Shown here in pieces: positions 35,299-43,766 of a stretch of 64,000 bases of DNA. Within the stretch, counting starts at the first letter, position 1. Every line of letters begins with the position of its first letter. Location: positions 62,001 to 126,000 of the forward strand of contig CALWVZ010000001.1 of NCBI GenBank assembly GCA_944385125.1, given 5' to 3'. The notes beneath the pieces were generated by a model, which saw only the letters and a list, made by a program, of their open reading frames with translations, was not told the origin of the DNA and did no database searches. This DNA is from an uncultured Oscillospiraceae bacterium (GTDB lineage Bacteria > Bacillota > Clostridia > Oscillospirales > Oscillospiraceae). Both the position numbers and the translations under genes were made by a program.

Positions 35299-36666
35299 TC
35301 AATCCTTTATCAGATTCAGTTTCCTGGCCCAGCGGCCCTTATAGTAGTAGATAAGCAGCAGGGCGCTGCACATCATCCAGCCCATGGGGTAGCCCAGGGC
35401 GATGACCCCGGCGGTGGCCCCCAGGCGGGAGACGATGAAGAGGTATATCTGCCGGAAGACCACGAAGGAGAAGAGCATGATGTACATGGTGTTCTTGGTG
35501 TCCCCGGCTCCCCGGAGGGCCCCGGAATACACCTGGTTTATCACAAAGGCAATGTAGAAGGGAGAGCATATGCGCACAAACAGCGTGCCAAATTCTATGA
35601 CGTCGGCGTCGCCGTTGAACAGGGCCGTGAGCTGGGGGGCAAAGATCATCATGGGCACCAGGATGATGACCGTGACAATAAGGCCCATTATCATTCCGTA
35701 GCGGGGCCCTGCCTTGGCCCGCTTCAAATCTCCCGCCCCCAGGTTCTGGCCCACAAAGGTGGTCAGGGCCAGGGACAGGCTCTGCATGGGCAGCATGGCC
35801 AAAGCGTCCAGCTTGTTGTAGGCGGTCCAGCCCGCCATGCAGGAGCTTTCAAAGTGGTTGATATAGCCCATGACGAAGATATTGGAAAAGGCGGTTATGC
35901 CCATTTGCAGGGAGGAGGGTATGCCTATGTTGCAGATGCGCCGGAGCATGCCCTTGTGCATGCGCAGCCGGGAGAGGGCCAGGCGGTAGGGCTCCTTGGA
36001 GCGCAGCAGAAGCAGCATCACCAGTATGGCGGAGACGAACTGGGAGATTATGGTGGCAATGGCGGCGCCGGCAATGCCCTGCTTCAAAACCGCCACAAAG
36101 AACAGGTCCAGCACCGTGTTCATCACGGCGGAAAATATGAGGAAATACAGGGGCCGGGTGGAGTCCCCCACAGCCCGGAGTATGCCTGAGCCTATATTAT
36201 ACAGCAGCAGCCCGGACACCCCGCCGAAGTAGATGCGCAGGTAGAGCTCCGCCTCCAGGATGACATCCGCCGGAGTGTCCATGAGCCGGAGCATGAGAGG
36301 TGTTGCCCAGACACCCACTACCGTGAGCACCACGCAGGTGATAAGGGTTATCATCACCGTGGTATGTACCGCCTTGCCCAGCTTCTCCTCGTCCTTGGCC
36401 CCGTAGTACTGGGAGATCACCACCGAGGCCCCGGCGGCAAGACCGCTGAACAGGCCGATAAGGGTATTGATTATGGGCCCGGTGCAGCCCACCGCCGCCA
36501 GGGCCTGCTTGCTGACAAAGTTTCCCACTATCAGGGAATCCACGGTATTATACAGCTGCTGAAAAAGGTTGCCCAGCATCAGCGGCACCGCAAAAGCAAA
36601 GAGCAGACGGGATATGCTGCCATGGGTCATGTCGGTGTCGTGCCGGGCTTTATGCAGTATGGACAA
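35299..36666 (-). CDS. MATE family efflux transporter
   Basis: A 455-residue, twelve-helix exporter of the multidrug and toxic compound extrusion family. Typical segments include DMTHGSISRLLFAFAVPLMLGNLFQQLYN and repeated GxGxxAAI motifs in both halves. It exports drugs or metabolites in exchange for Na+ or H+; the substrate is unknown. The start is TTG at 36666 with a strong GGAGGAGGT 7 bases upstream. An upstream frame extends 21 codons but would bury that site. It has its own promoter. Confidence 0.9.
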   Translation of the reverse strand: MSILHKARHDTDMTHGSISRLLFAFAVPLMLGNLFQQLYNTVDSLIVGNFVSKQALAAVGCTGPIINTLIGLFSGLAAGASVVISQYYGAKDEEKLGKAVHTTVMITLITCVVLTVVGVWATPLMLRLMDTPADVILEAELYLRIYFGGVSGLLLYNIGSGILRAVGDSTRPLYFLIFSAVMNTVLDLFFVAVLKQGIAGAAIATIISQFVSAILVMLLLLRSKEPYRLALSRLRMHKGMLRRICNIGIPSSLQMGITAFSNIFVMGYINHFESSCMAGWTAYNKLDALAMLPMQSLSLALTTFVGQNLGAGDLKRAKAGPRYGMIMGLIVTVIILVPMMIFAPQLTALFNGDADVIEFGTLFVRICSPFYIAFVINQVYSGALRGAGDTKNTMYIMLFSFVVFRQIYLFIVSRLGATAGVIALGYPMGWMMCSALLLIYYYKGRWARKLNLIKD

Positions 36667-36752
36667 AGTAAGACCTCCTCCATATATACATTCGCCAAAA
36701 GTATATGCCCTGTTCGACGATTCTGTCAAGGCCGCATCAACTTTCCGTAAAG

Positions 36753-36782
36753 ATTATACTATTTCTCTGCCTGTATTTACAA
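36753..36782 (-). promoter_or_regulatory. MATE gene promoter
   Basis: On the minus strand TTGTAA (36777-36782) and TATAAT (36753-36758) are 18 bases apart. It abuts the divergent sigma-gene promoter. Confidence 0.65.
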
Positions 36783-36783
36783 T

Positions 36784-36812
36784 TTGCCTTTCTCTCCCAT
36801 CCAAAGTAAAAT
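36784..36812 (+). promoter_or_regulatory. promoter of the sigma factor operon
   Basis: TTGCCT (36784-36789) and TAAAAT (36807-36812) are 17 bases apart, about 100 bases upstream of the sigma gene. An additional, alternative promoter recognised by the encoded sigma factor could lie at 36840-36885 (GGGAAGGAATTTTTCC, GAGTATATAAG); this is speculative. Confidence 0.5.
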
Positions 36813-36910
36813 AAAGTGGGAAAAAATTTTCAGATCGCTGTGACCGGGAAGGAATTTTTCCTGAGTATATAAGTGAAAGGCCTTTAACACCGAAGGATGG
36901 AGGGAAGCCC

Positions 36911-37471
36911 ATGGAAGACAGAGAGATAGTAGAACTGTACTGGCAGCGCTCGGAGTCCGCCATTGCGGAGACGGAAAACAAATACGGCGCCTACTGCCGT
37001 TACATAGCCCGGAACATTCTCCGGGACCGGGAGGACAGCGAGGAGTGCGTCAACGACGCCTACCTGGGCGTCTGGAACAGCATACCCACCAAGCGCCCCC
37101 AGGCGCTGAAAAGCTACATAGGCCGCATCACCCGGAACATCGCCCTGAATCGGTTCGGTCGCCTCTCCGCCGCCAAGCGGAACTTCGGCCAGGTGCCCCT
37201 GGCCCTGGAGGAGCTGGGGGACTGCGTCCCCGCCCGGGACGGCTCCGACCGGCTGGTGGACGATTTGAGCCTGGCTCAGCTGCTGAACCATTTCCTCTCC
37301 ACCCTGCCGGTGGGTCAGCGGAAAATTTTCCTGCGCCGTTACTGGTATCTCAGCCCGGTGAAGGAGATAGCCGCCGACCTCAATATTAGCGAGAGCAATG
37401 TGAAGATGTCCCTGCTGCGCTCCAGGGACAAGCTGAGGCTGCTTTTGGAAAAGGAGGGGATCTCCCTGTGA
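36911..37471 (+). CDS. ECF-type RNA polymerase sigma factor
   Basis: A 186-residue sigma-70 family protein with region 2 (YGAYCRYIARNILRDREDSEECVNDAYLGVW pattern) and region 4 (HFLSTLPVGQRKIFLRRYW to IAADLNISESNVKMSLLRSRDKL). No region 1 or 3 is evident, so it is of the extracytoplasmic-function class. GGATGGAGGGAAGCCC supplies the ribosome site. Its stop overlaps the GTG start of the membrane partner, an arrangement typical of sigma/anti-sigma pairs. Confidence 0.92.
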   Translation: MEDREIVELYWQRSESAIAETENKYGAYCRYIARNILRDREDSEECVNDAYLGVWNSIPTKRPQALKSYIGRITRNIALNRFGRLSAAKRNFGQVPLALEELGDCVPARDGSDRLVDDLSLAQLLNHFLSTLPVGQRKIFLRRYWYLSPVKEIAADLNISESNVKMSLLRSRDKLRLLLEKEGISL

Positions 37472-39183
37472 AACAGCAGCGAATTTTGGATATGCTGGAG
37501 CATATCGACGAAAGATACATTCTGGAGGCCGCCCCGGCCCTGAGGACCCGCCGCTCTTCCGCTCCCCGGAAGGCCGGACGCACGCTCCTCATTGCGGCGG
37601 TGATAGTTTCCCTCTTCGCCGCCCTCTGCGCCGTGGCCTACGCCGCCGGCTGGTTCGGCCTGGCCCAGCGCATAACAGAACCGGCGGAGCCCACCAGCGT
37701 GTCCCTTATTATAGGCGAGGAGACGCCGGTGGAGGGCTATATCAGCATGAACGGCATTGCCGGCAGCCCGGAGGCCCAGGCCCATGCAGAATGGGTGGCT
37801 TTCCGCAACGAGTATGTTTCCCGGCACAGCTTCTCCAACGACGCCGACCTGAGCTGGCTGGGCGGGGACGAGCTGATGGAGAGCTACTACATGATATACG
37901 GGGCTTACGACCAGGCCATGCTGGACAAGCTGCTGGAGATAAGCGAGAAATATAATGTGAAACTCCACAGCCGGATGTATGCGCCGCCCACCGACGCCAA
38001 GTTCTACAAGGTCAGCGGCTGCCAGCCCTTTGTGCTCTCGGACAACAGCCTCAGCCCCATGTATCTCTATGAGGACGGCTCCTATAAGTTTGAGGGCTAT
38101 GTCACCGCCGGGGAGCAGGAGCATGTACTCAGCTTCATCCGGGGCCGGAAGGGAGCGCTGGACCCCAGCCTGGGACTTGTATTCAACAGCGGCGATTATG
38201 AGGAATGGCAATATATAAACGCCTCCGGGGACGAGCTGAACCTGGCCCGGAACACCCTGCCCAGCCAGGCTACCGGGGACTGCGGGCTGTTCATCTTCTG
38301 TGAGAAGGGGGACTATATCTTTACAGTCTATGCCGGGGCCGACAGCCGGGAGCAGGCGGAGCTGCTGGCGGACCAGTTCGACTTTGATATCGCCGCCCGG
38401 GGCGGAGATGATCTGGATCTGGACAGCGTCCTCAAGGTGGAGGCGGCCCAGGCCAAGCCCAAGGAGGGGCTGATGACCATGACGGACTGGCTGGCCACCG
38501 ACGAATACAAGGCCTCCGCCGAGTTTCGCAGTTTGGTCTGTGAGTACGCAGGCGCCCTGCCGGAGAATACGGGTACTGTGGAGGGCACCATGATGTACAA
38601 CTATTTCAACGGCTTTTCCGCAGCAGCCGATGAAAACATTCTGTCTTTCCGGGATCGGGTAGCGGAAAAATATCCCGATTTGCTATATCCCATAAACAAC
38701 ACCGCCGTCATTGCAAATATGGAGATCGCCGACGGGTGTGTATCTTATATGGGGGGATTTCGCATAGGCGGAGAGACAGGCCGGGAATACAGCGGCGAGG
38801 AGATGTATGAGCTTTTCGGCACCGGCAGTTTCAGCTCCGAGGGCATAATAACCGATTCCATCGCCTACGACAACGGCGCCGCCTATGCCATGATAGCCGC
38901 CTTCCACGGCGGATACCGTGTCCACTACATCCCCAAGGGCGCCTTCTATCCTCTTATCCAGCCGGTGGTGAACCCGGAGCTGGAGGGCTGGGCCTATGAC
39001 AGCGCCTGCGGAGAACAGGTGTACATCGTTCCCGGCGGACCCATTGACTACCCTGTCCTCTCCTACAGCAGCATACTCTATGAGACGGACAAGGCCTATG
39101 TGATAGTGGAAGTGGGCGGAGAGGGCGACGCCGGCTCCTTGCAGATGGCAGCCGACGATATAGATTTTACAATGTTTGAATAG
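37468..39183 (+). CDS. membrane-anchored partner of the sigma factor, probable anti-sigma
   Basis: A 571-residue protein with a short cytoplasmic N-terminus (RILDMLEHIDERYILEAAP), one membrane helix at about residues 38-60 and a large extracellular part of unknown fold. The extracellular part is rich in Tyr, Gly and acidic residues and has no metal or catalytic motif that I recognise. The start is GTG at 37468, overlapping the sigma stop. The topology and coupling suggest that it holds the sigma factor inactive until an outside signal arrives; that role is inference. Confidence 0.7.
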   Translation: MKQQRILDMLEHIDERYILEAAPALRTRRSSAPRKAGRTLLIAAVIVSLFAALCAVAYAAGWFGLAQRITEPAEPTSVSLIIGEETPVEGYISMNGIAGSPEAQAHAEWVAFRNEYVSRHSFSNDADLSWLGGDELMESYYMIYGAYDQAMLDKLLEISEKYNVKLHSRMYAPPTDAKFYKVSGCQPFVLSDNSLSPMYLYEDGSYKFEGYVTAGEQEHVLSFIRGRKGALDPSLGLVFNSGDYEEWQYINASGDELNLARNTLPSQATGDCGLFIFCEKGDYIFTVYAGADSREQAELLADQFDFDIAARGGDDLDLDSVLKVEAAQAKPKEGLMTMTDWLATDEYKASAEFRSLVCEYAGALPENTGTVEGTMMYNYFNGFSAAADENILSFRDRVAEKYPDLLYPINNTAVIANMEIADGCVSYMGGFRIGGETGREYSGEEMYELFGTGSFSSEGIITDSIAYDNGAAYAMIAAFHGGYRVHYIPKGAFYPLIQPVVNPELEGWAYDSACGEQVYIVPGGPIDYPVLSYSSILYETDKAYVIVEVGGEGDAGSLQMAADDIDFTMFE

Positions 39184-39220
39184 GGTGGGGACCTGATGCT
39201 TTCCGTAAAATTCAAAATAA

Positions 39221-39253
39221 ACATCCGTGGGTGAAAACCCACGGATGTTTTTA
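39221..39253 (+). terminator. rho-independent terminator
   Basis: ACATCCGTGGGT and ACCCACGGATGT form a 12-bp perfect stem closed by a GAAA tetraloop, with TTTTT following. Confidence 0.92.
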
Positions 39254-39289
39254 ATTGAACATATCTTTTCTGTACCTTTCATGCGGCTC

Positions 39290-40336
39290 TCAGCCTTCAT
39301 CCCGGGAGGGCGTGGATTCCCTGACTATGAGTCTGGTGGACAGCTCCAGACTGACGGCTTTTGCCCCCCTGGGGCGGCTGCCGCTGATACGCTCCAGCAG
39401 CAGCTGTGCAGCCTTTGCCCCTACGGTCTCCGATGCCATGGCCACGGCGCTCACCCTGGGTCTTGCTATCTTCAGCCAGTCCCAGTCGTCAAAGGTACAC
39501 AGGCCCAGACTGTATCCCGGCTCCAGGTCCAGCTCCTTCATGGCTATCAGCAGTCTGCGGGCGCTGGCCCCGTTGGCGGAGAGGATGGCAATGCGCTCTT
39601 CCGGGTACTTGTCCCGGAAGCTGCGCAGGCAGCTCTTGCAGCCCTCCAGGTCCCCGGGGGCAAATTCGTACAGCTCCGGCCCGGCCCCGCTCAGCTCCCT
39701 CACCGCCCGCTCATATCCCCGGCGGCGGAGGATGCGGGGGGCTATCGTGCCTATGGTCTCGGAGAAAAAGCCCACCCGGGTATAGCCCCGCTTCAGCAGA
39801 AAATCGGTACAGTCATAGGCGGCGCTTTCATTGGGGACGGTGACGGTGTCTATCTCGTCGGAGCTCATAAGCTTTCGGTCCGCCAGGGCAAGGCAGACGC
39901 CCCGCCTTTGCAGCTCCAGCAAAAATTCATCGTTGCCGCCGCAGGTGTTGACTATCAGCCCGTCCACCCGGTTGCCCAAAAAGCCCATCATCGCCCGCCG
40001 CTCCCGGACCGGGTCCTCCCCGCTGTCGGCAAAGAGCACCTGATAGCCCGCCTCCTCGCACACTGCGCTTATTCCCTTTAAAAGCAGGGCGGAAAAAGGG
40101 CTGCTTATATCCCCGATGACGCAGCCGATGAGCATGCTGCACCCGGCCTTGAGCCGCTGGGCGGAGCGGTTGGGGTGGTAGTTTACCTGGGCTATGACCC
40201 GGCTTATCTGCTCCCTGGTCTTCTCGGACATGTTCTCATATTTGCCGTTGAGGAACCTGGACACCGTGGTCTTCGACACCCCGCACAATTTCGCCACTTC
40301 GTCTATGGTGACTACGCTTTTCTTTCTTTCGTTCAT
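39290..40336 (-). CDS. LacI-family transcriptional regulator
   Basis: A 348-residue regulator. The N-terminal helix-turn-helix is TIDEVAKLCGVSKTTVSRFL, with the LacI hinge region following (NYHPNRSAQRL), then a periplasmic-binding-protein-like sugar-sensing domain (MLIGCVIGDISSPFSALLLKG). The ligand is unknown. The ATG at 40336 was chosen over a GTG nine codons earlier, which lacks a ribosome site. It is divergent from the glycan operon, and two similar candidate operators lie in the shared region. Confidence 0.92.
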   Translation of the reverse strand: MNERKKSVVTIDEVAKLCGVSKTTVSRFLNGKYENMSEKTREQISRVIAQVNYHPNRSAQRLKAGCSMLIGCVIGDISSPFSALLLKGISAVCEEAGYQVLFADSGEDPVRERRAMMGFLGNRVDGLIVNTCGGNDEFLLELQRRGVCLALADRKLMSSDEIDTVTVPNESAAYDCTDFLLKRGYTRVGFFSETIGTIAPRILRRRGYERAVRELSGAGPELYEFAPGDLEGCKSCLRSFRDKYPEERIAILSANGASARRLLIAMKELDLEPGYSLGLCTFDDWDWLKIARPRVSAVAMASETVGAKAAQLLLERISGSRPRGAKAVSLELSTRLIVRESTPSRDEG

Positions 40337-40364
40337 GGCTTTTCCCCGGCAGTTTTTGTTCACA

Positions 40365-40424
40365 GTTTAGTAAAATCTTAACATCCCCCCCTCTCTTTGT
40401 CAATCGGTTTACCTAAATCTTAAC
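40365..40424. promoter_or_regulatory. two candidate LacI-type operators and lacI-type gene promoter
   Basis: GTTTAGTAAAATCTTAAC (40365-40382) and GTTTACCTAAATCTTAAC (40407-40424) match at 15 of 18 positions and are 42 bases apart, about four helical turns. Each contains a TTTA/TAAA dyad. The minus-strand -35 TTGACA of the regulator gene lies between them, and its -10 overlaps the first. Looping autorepression is plausible. Confidence 0.6.
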
Positions 40425-40487
40425 GGCCGGGGAGCGGGCCCGCCCCTTATCTTTGCGCTCCCGGTCCGCTCCCCGGGTATCTTTGCC

Positions 40488-40515
40488 TTGTAATTGCTGA
40501 AATCTGTGGTATAAT
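40488..40515 (+). promoter_or_regulatory. promoter of the glycan operon
   Basis: TTGTAA (40488-40493) and TATAAT (40510-40515) are 16 bases apart, 65 bases upstream of wecE. Confidence 0.65.
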
Positions 40516-40580
40516 GTATTGGTTATTATATTGAATAACAGTGTTTTCCCAAAAATAAAGTCTGATATGGGGGATGAATG

Positions 40581-41711
40581 ATGATACCTTTCAACGTGCC
40601 TCCCTGCACCGGCGACGAGCTGGAATACATCCGCCAGGCCATCGCCAGCCACAAGATATGCGGTGATGGGGAATTTACCAAAAAATGCAGCCGTTGGCTG
40701 GAGGAGCGCTTCCATGCCCAGAAGGCTCTGCTCACCACCAGCGGTACCACCGCCCTGGATATGGCGGCCCTGCTGTGCGAGCTTGAGCCGGGGGACGAGG
40801 TCATACTCCCCAGCTTCACCTTCTCCAGCACCGCCACCGCCTTCGTGCTGGCCGGGGCCAAACTGGTGTTCGTGGACGTGCGGCCCGACACCATGAATAT
40901 CGACGAGACAAAGATAGAGGCCGCCGTCACCGAAAAGACCAGGGTCATCGTGCCCATGCACTATGCCGGCGTGGCCTGCGAGATGGACGCCATCATGGAC
41001 ATCGCCCGCCGCCACGGCCTGAAGGTGGTGGAGGATGCCGCTCAGGGAGTCATGAGCACTTACAAGGGCCGGGCCCTGGGCACCATAGGCGATATGGGCT
41101 GCTTCTCCTTCCACGAGACCAAGAACTACTCCATGGGCGAGGGCGGAGCCCTGCTGATAAACAATCCCCAGTACAACGAGCGGGCGGAGATACTCCGGGA
41201 AAAGGGCACCAACCGCTCCAAGTTCTTCCGGGGCCAGGTGGACAAGTACACCTGGGTGGACTTCGGCGACAGCTATCTGCCCAGCGAGCTCAACGCCGCC
41301 TATCTCTGGGCCCAGCTCCTTCGGGCCGATGAGATAAACGACGACCGCCTTCACAGCTGGAACGAATATTGGGAGGCCTTCCTGCCCCTGGCCCGCTCCG
41401 GCAAGCTGGAGCTGCCCACCGTCCCGGAAGGCTGCGTCCACAACGCCCACATGTTCTATATAAAGGCAAAGGACCTGGAGGAGAGGACCGCCCTGATAGC
41501 GTACCTGAAACAGCGGGACATCCTGGCGGTGTTCCACTACGTGCCGCTGCACTCCGCCCCTGCCGGGCTCAGGTTCGGCCGCTTTGAGGGAGAAGACCTG
41601 TACACTACCTCCCAGTCCGACAGGCTGCTGCGTCTGCCCCTGTACTTCGGCCTCAGCGACGAGGACAGGCAGGCCGTCATAAATGCCGTCCGGGAGTTTT
41701 ACGGGGATTGA
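40581..41711 (+). CDS. wecE: TDP-4-amino-4,6-dideoxygalactose transaminase
   Basis: A 376-residue PLP-dependent DegT/StrS-type aminotransferase. It converts TDP-4-keto-6-deoxyglucose to TDP-4-amino-4,6-dideoxygalactose. The sequence follows Escherichia coli WecE closely along its length, from the start MIPFNVPP through FVDVRPDTMNIDET, CFSFHETKNYS (PLP Lys181), REKGTNRSKFFRGQVDKYTW and PLHSAPAG, and the total length is the same. The second of two adjacent ATGs (40581) has the better spacing to GGGGG. It heads the glycan operon and defines the amino sugar. No rmlA/rmlB is in the window, so the TDP-sugar precursor must come from elsewhere. Confidence 0.96.
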   Translation: MIPFNVPPCTGDELEYIRQAIASHKICGDGEFTKKCSRWLEERFHAQKALLTTSGTTALDMAALLCELEPGDEVILPSFTFSSTATAFVLAGAKLVFVDVRPDTMNIDETKIEAAVTEKTRVIVPMHYAGVACEMDAIMDIARRHGLKVVEDAAQGVMSTYKGRALGTIGDMGCFSFHETKNYSMGEGGALLINNPQYNERAEILREKGTNRSKFFRGQVDKYTWVDFGDSYLPSELNAAYLWAQLLRADEINDDRLHSWNEYWEAFLPLARSGKLELPTVPEGCVHNAHMFYIKAKDLEERTALIAYLKQRDILAVFHYVPLHSAPAGLRFGRFEGEDLYTTSQSDRLLRLPLYFGLSDEDRQAVINAVREFYGD

Positions 41712-41722
41712 GGAAGCTCCGT

Positions 41723-43198
41723 ATGATGTTGAGGCTCAGCGATAAAAAGCAGCTGGCCAGGATATCAGCCTGTCTGCTTTTTGTCTGTTCACCCCTTATT
41801 ATAATGCTGGTCCTGTCCCTGCTGTCCGGGCAGAACATGTTTCTCTCCAAGCCCGTCTTCAACGATGAGATAGGCTACTGGCGGGAGCTGTTTTCCATCA
41901 GCCGCTGCGGCTTTGGCTTCGGTCCCACCGGGGGCCTTCCCGGCAAGAGCGCCCCTATCGGACCTCTGGAATCCCACGGTCTGGGGCCCCTGGCCGCCTG
42001 GCTGTGGTATGCGCTGCTCTTCCCGGTGAATGAGAGCGCCATCGTCATCGCCAACTTCCTCCTTCTGACGGCGGCTATTGCTCTTTTCTGTCTCCTGGTA
42101 CGGCCGGAGGCCAAGACCGCTCTGCTGCTGGCGGTATTCACCCTGCTTTTTCCGCCGCTGGTGAGATATATGAACGTCTCCATGATGGAGATACCCTGTT
42201 ACGCCGGCGGCATCCTCTACATGGCCTTTCTATACAGGTACCAAAAAAAGCCCTCTCTCCTCCGGCTCTTCTGGGTCCTTGCGGCAGGGGGCTACTGCGC
42301 CCTGCTCAGGCTCAGCAATGTGGCGCTTTTTATCCCTGCAATATTTATTCTGGCCGGGAACAAGTTCCGGCCCAGACTGTTTCTCCTGCTGGCGGTCTAC
42401 GCAGCCGGCGTGCTGGCGCTCAACCGCTTTGTGAACGCCTTCATTTCCCCTTACCCGGATTTTATGTCCAGCCTCAGCTACTGCTCTTCTTATGGAGAGG
42501 TCCTGTCCATGGTGCTGCAAAATGGGCTGAAGAACCTGGGCCGTCTCCTTGACCCCACTTCGGACAAGTCCCTGCCCCAGGCTTTTGCAAGATATCAGTA
42601 TATCTTCCTCCTGGCGCTGCTGCTGGTGCTCGGCTTCTTCCGCAGAAAGGACAACGGCCGCCTGCGCCTTGGCTGGAACTGGGATTGGGCGGGCATACTT
42701 GGCATTGCCGCAGGCTGCCTGTTTCTTGTGGTATTTCTGTACGACGTGTTCGACTGGCGGGATTACAGGACCCTGGCTCCAATAATGTATTTTGCCGTCT
42801 CCTGGCTGCTGCTGCACCGGGAGAAATGCACCACAGGCTGCCGCCGCTGCCTTGCAGGCATAGTCCTCTTCGGCATGCTCATGGCCCCGGAAGCCTATAT
42901 CCATGTCTCCACGGACGACAGGTTTTTTGACACGGACTCTATGGTCAGCGACTGCTCTGCGCTCTTTGACTCCCAGCCCTGTACGCTGGCCCTTTACGGA
43001 GACAGCTATCCCCTGGCCCTGGCAATGAGCGTGCCCCCCCAGGCCGGTATTTCCGCCGGGCTCTACGAGGGCTATGACGTGAGCCGGGGAATAGACTATA
43101 TTCTCCGCCGTCCCGGCGACCCGGAGCCTCCGGCGGACCTGTTCCGCCCGGCCGGGCAGATGGAGAACTGGGGCCTTCTCTATGAACGAATTAACTAG
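41723..43198 (+). CDS. GT-C-like polytopic membrane glycosyltransferase
   Basis: A 491-residue membrane protein with about ten hydrophobic segments. After the first helix an extracytoplasmic loop carries VFNDEIGYW with Asp48-Glu49, the kind of acidic pair that GT-C enzymes (ArnT, PMT) use for metal or lipid-phosphate sugar donors. The C-terminal soluble part (about residues 400-491) faces outside. The ATG at 41723 has GAGGAAG 8 bases upstream. Its position between wecE and the acetyltransferase suggests that it transfers the lipid-linked amino sugar to a surface acceptor. The family match is by architecture only. Confidence 0.65.
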   Translation: MMLRLSDKKQLARISACLLFVCSPLIIMLVLSLLSGQNMFLSKPVFNDEIGYWRELFSISRCGFGFGPTGGLPGKSAPIGPLESHGLGPLAAWLWYALLFPVNESAIVIANFLLLTAAIALFCLLVRPEAKTALLLAVFTLLFPPLVRYMNVSMMEIPCYAGGILYMAFLYRYQKKPSLLRLFWVLAAGGYCALLRLSNVALFIPAIFILAGNKFRPRLFLLLAVYAAGVLALNRFVNAFISPYPDFMSSLSYCSSYGEVLSMVLQNGLKNLGRLLDPTSDKSLPQAFARYQYIFLLALLLVLGFFRRKDNGRLRLGWNWDWAGILGIAAGCLFLVVFLYDVFDWRDYRTLAPIMYFAVSWLLLHREKCTTGCRRCLAGIVLFGMLMAPEAYIHVSTDDRFFDTDSMVSDCSALFDSQPCTLALYGDSYPLALAMSVPPQAGISAGLYEGYDVSRGIDYILRRPGDPEPPADLFRPAGQMENWGLLYERIN

Positions 43199-43211
43199 AC
43201 GGGAGGAAATC

Positions 43212-43766
43212 ATGAACTCTTTTGCCCCCTGCGACCTGCCGGTGATAAACGGCGAAAAGGTCTCCCTACGCCCAATAAGCCGCCAGGATACGCCCCTTAT
43301 CGTGGCCTGGCGCAACAAGCCCTCGGTATACATGCACTTCATTTTCCGCCAGCCCTTTACCCCTGAGCTCCATGAGAACTGGCTCAGGACCAAGGTGGAC
43401 ACCGGCCAGGTCATCCAGTACATCATCCTGGAAAATCCCGGCCGCCGCCCCGTGGGCAGCGTATATTACCGGGACGTGGACCCGGCCAACGAAAGCGCCG
43501 AATACGGCATCTTCATCGGTGAGGAGGACTGCCTGGGCCGGGGCCTGGGCACCGAGACTGCCCGGCTCTTTACCCGCTTCGGCCTGGATGTGCTGAAGCT
43601 GCACAGGATCAGTCTCCGGGTGCTGGGGGGCAACGATATCGCCCGGCGCAGCTACGAGAAGGCCGGTTTCGTCACCGAGGGCGTCTTCAGGGACATGGTG
43701 AAGCTGGACGGGGAGTTCAGGGACGTGATCATGATGGCTATAGTAAACAAGGAGGGTGAGGTATGA
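43212..43766 (+). CDS. GNAT N-acetyltransferase, amino-sugar type
   Basis: A 184-residue GCN5-related acetyltransferase. It has VSLRPISRQDTPLIVAWRN at the start, acetyl-CoA-binding GRGLGTETARLF, and a C-terminal RRSYEKAGFVTEGVFRD typical of RimJ/PseH-like enzymes. Next to WecE it most likely N-acetylates the 4-amino sugar, as WecD does in enterobacteria, yielding a TDP-Fuc4NAc-like donor. That is an inference from context. GGGAGG precedes the ATG at 43212; it overlaps the following glycosyltransferase by 4 bases. Confidence 0.85.
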   Translation: MNSFAPCDLPVINGEKVSLRPISRQDTPLIVAWRNKPSVYMHFIFRQPFTPELHENWLRTKVDTGQVIQYIILENPGRRPVGSVYYRDVDPANESAEYGIFIGEEDCLGRGLGTETARLFTRFGLDVLKLHRISLRVLGGNDIARRSYEKAGFVTEGVFRDMVKLDGEFRDVIMMAIVNKEGEV

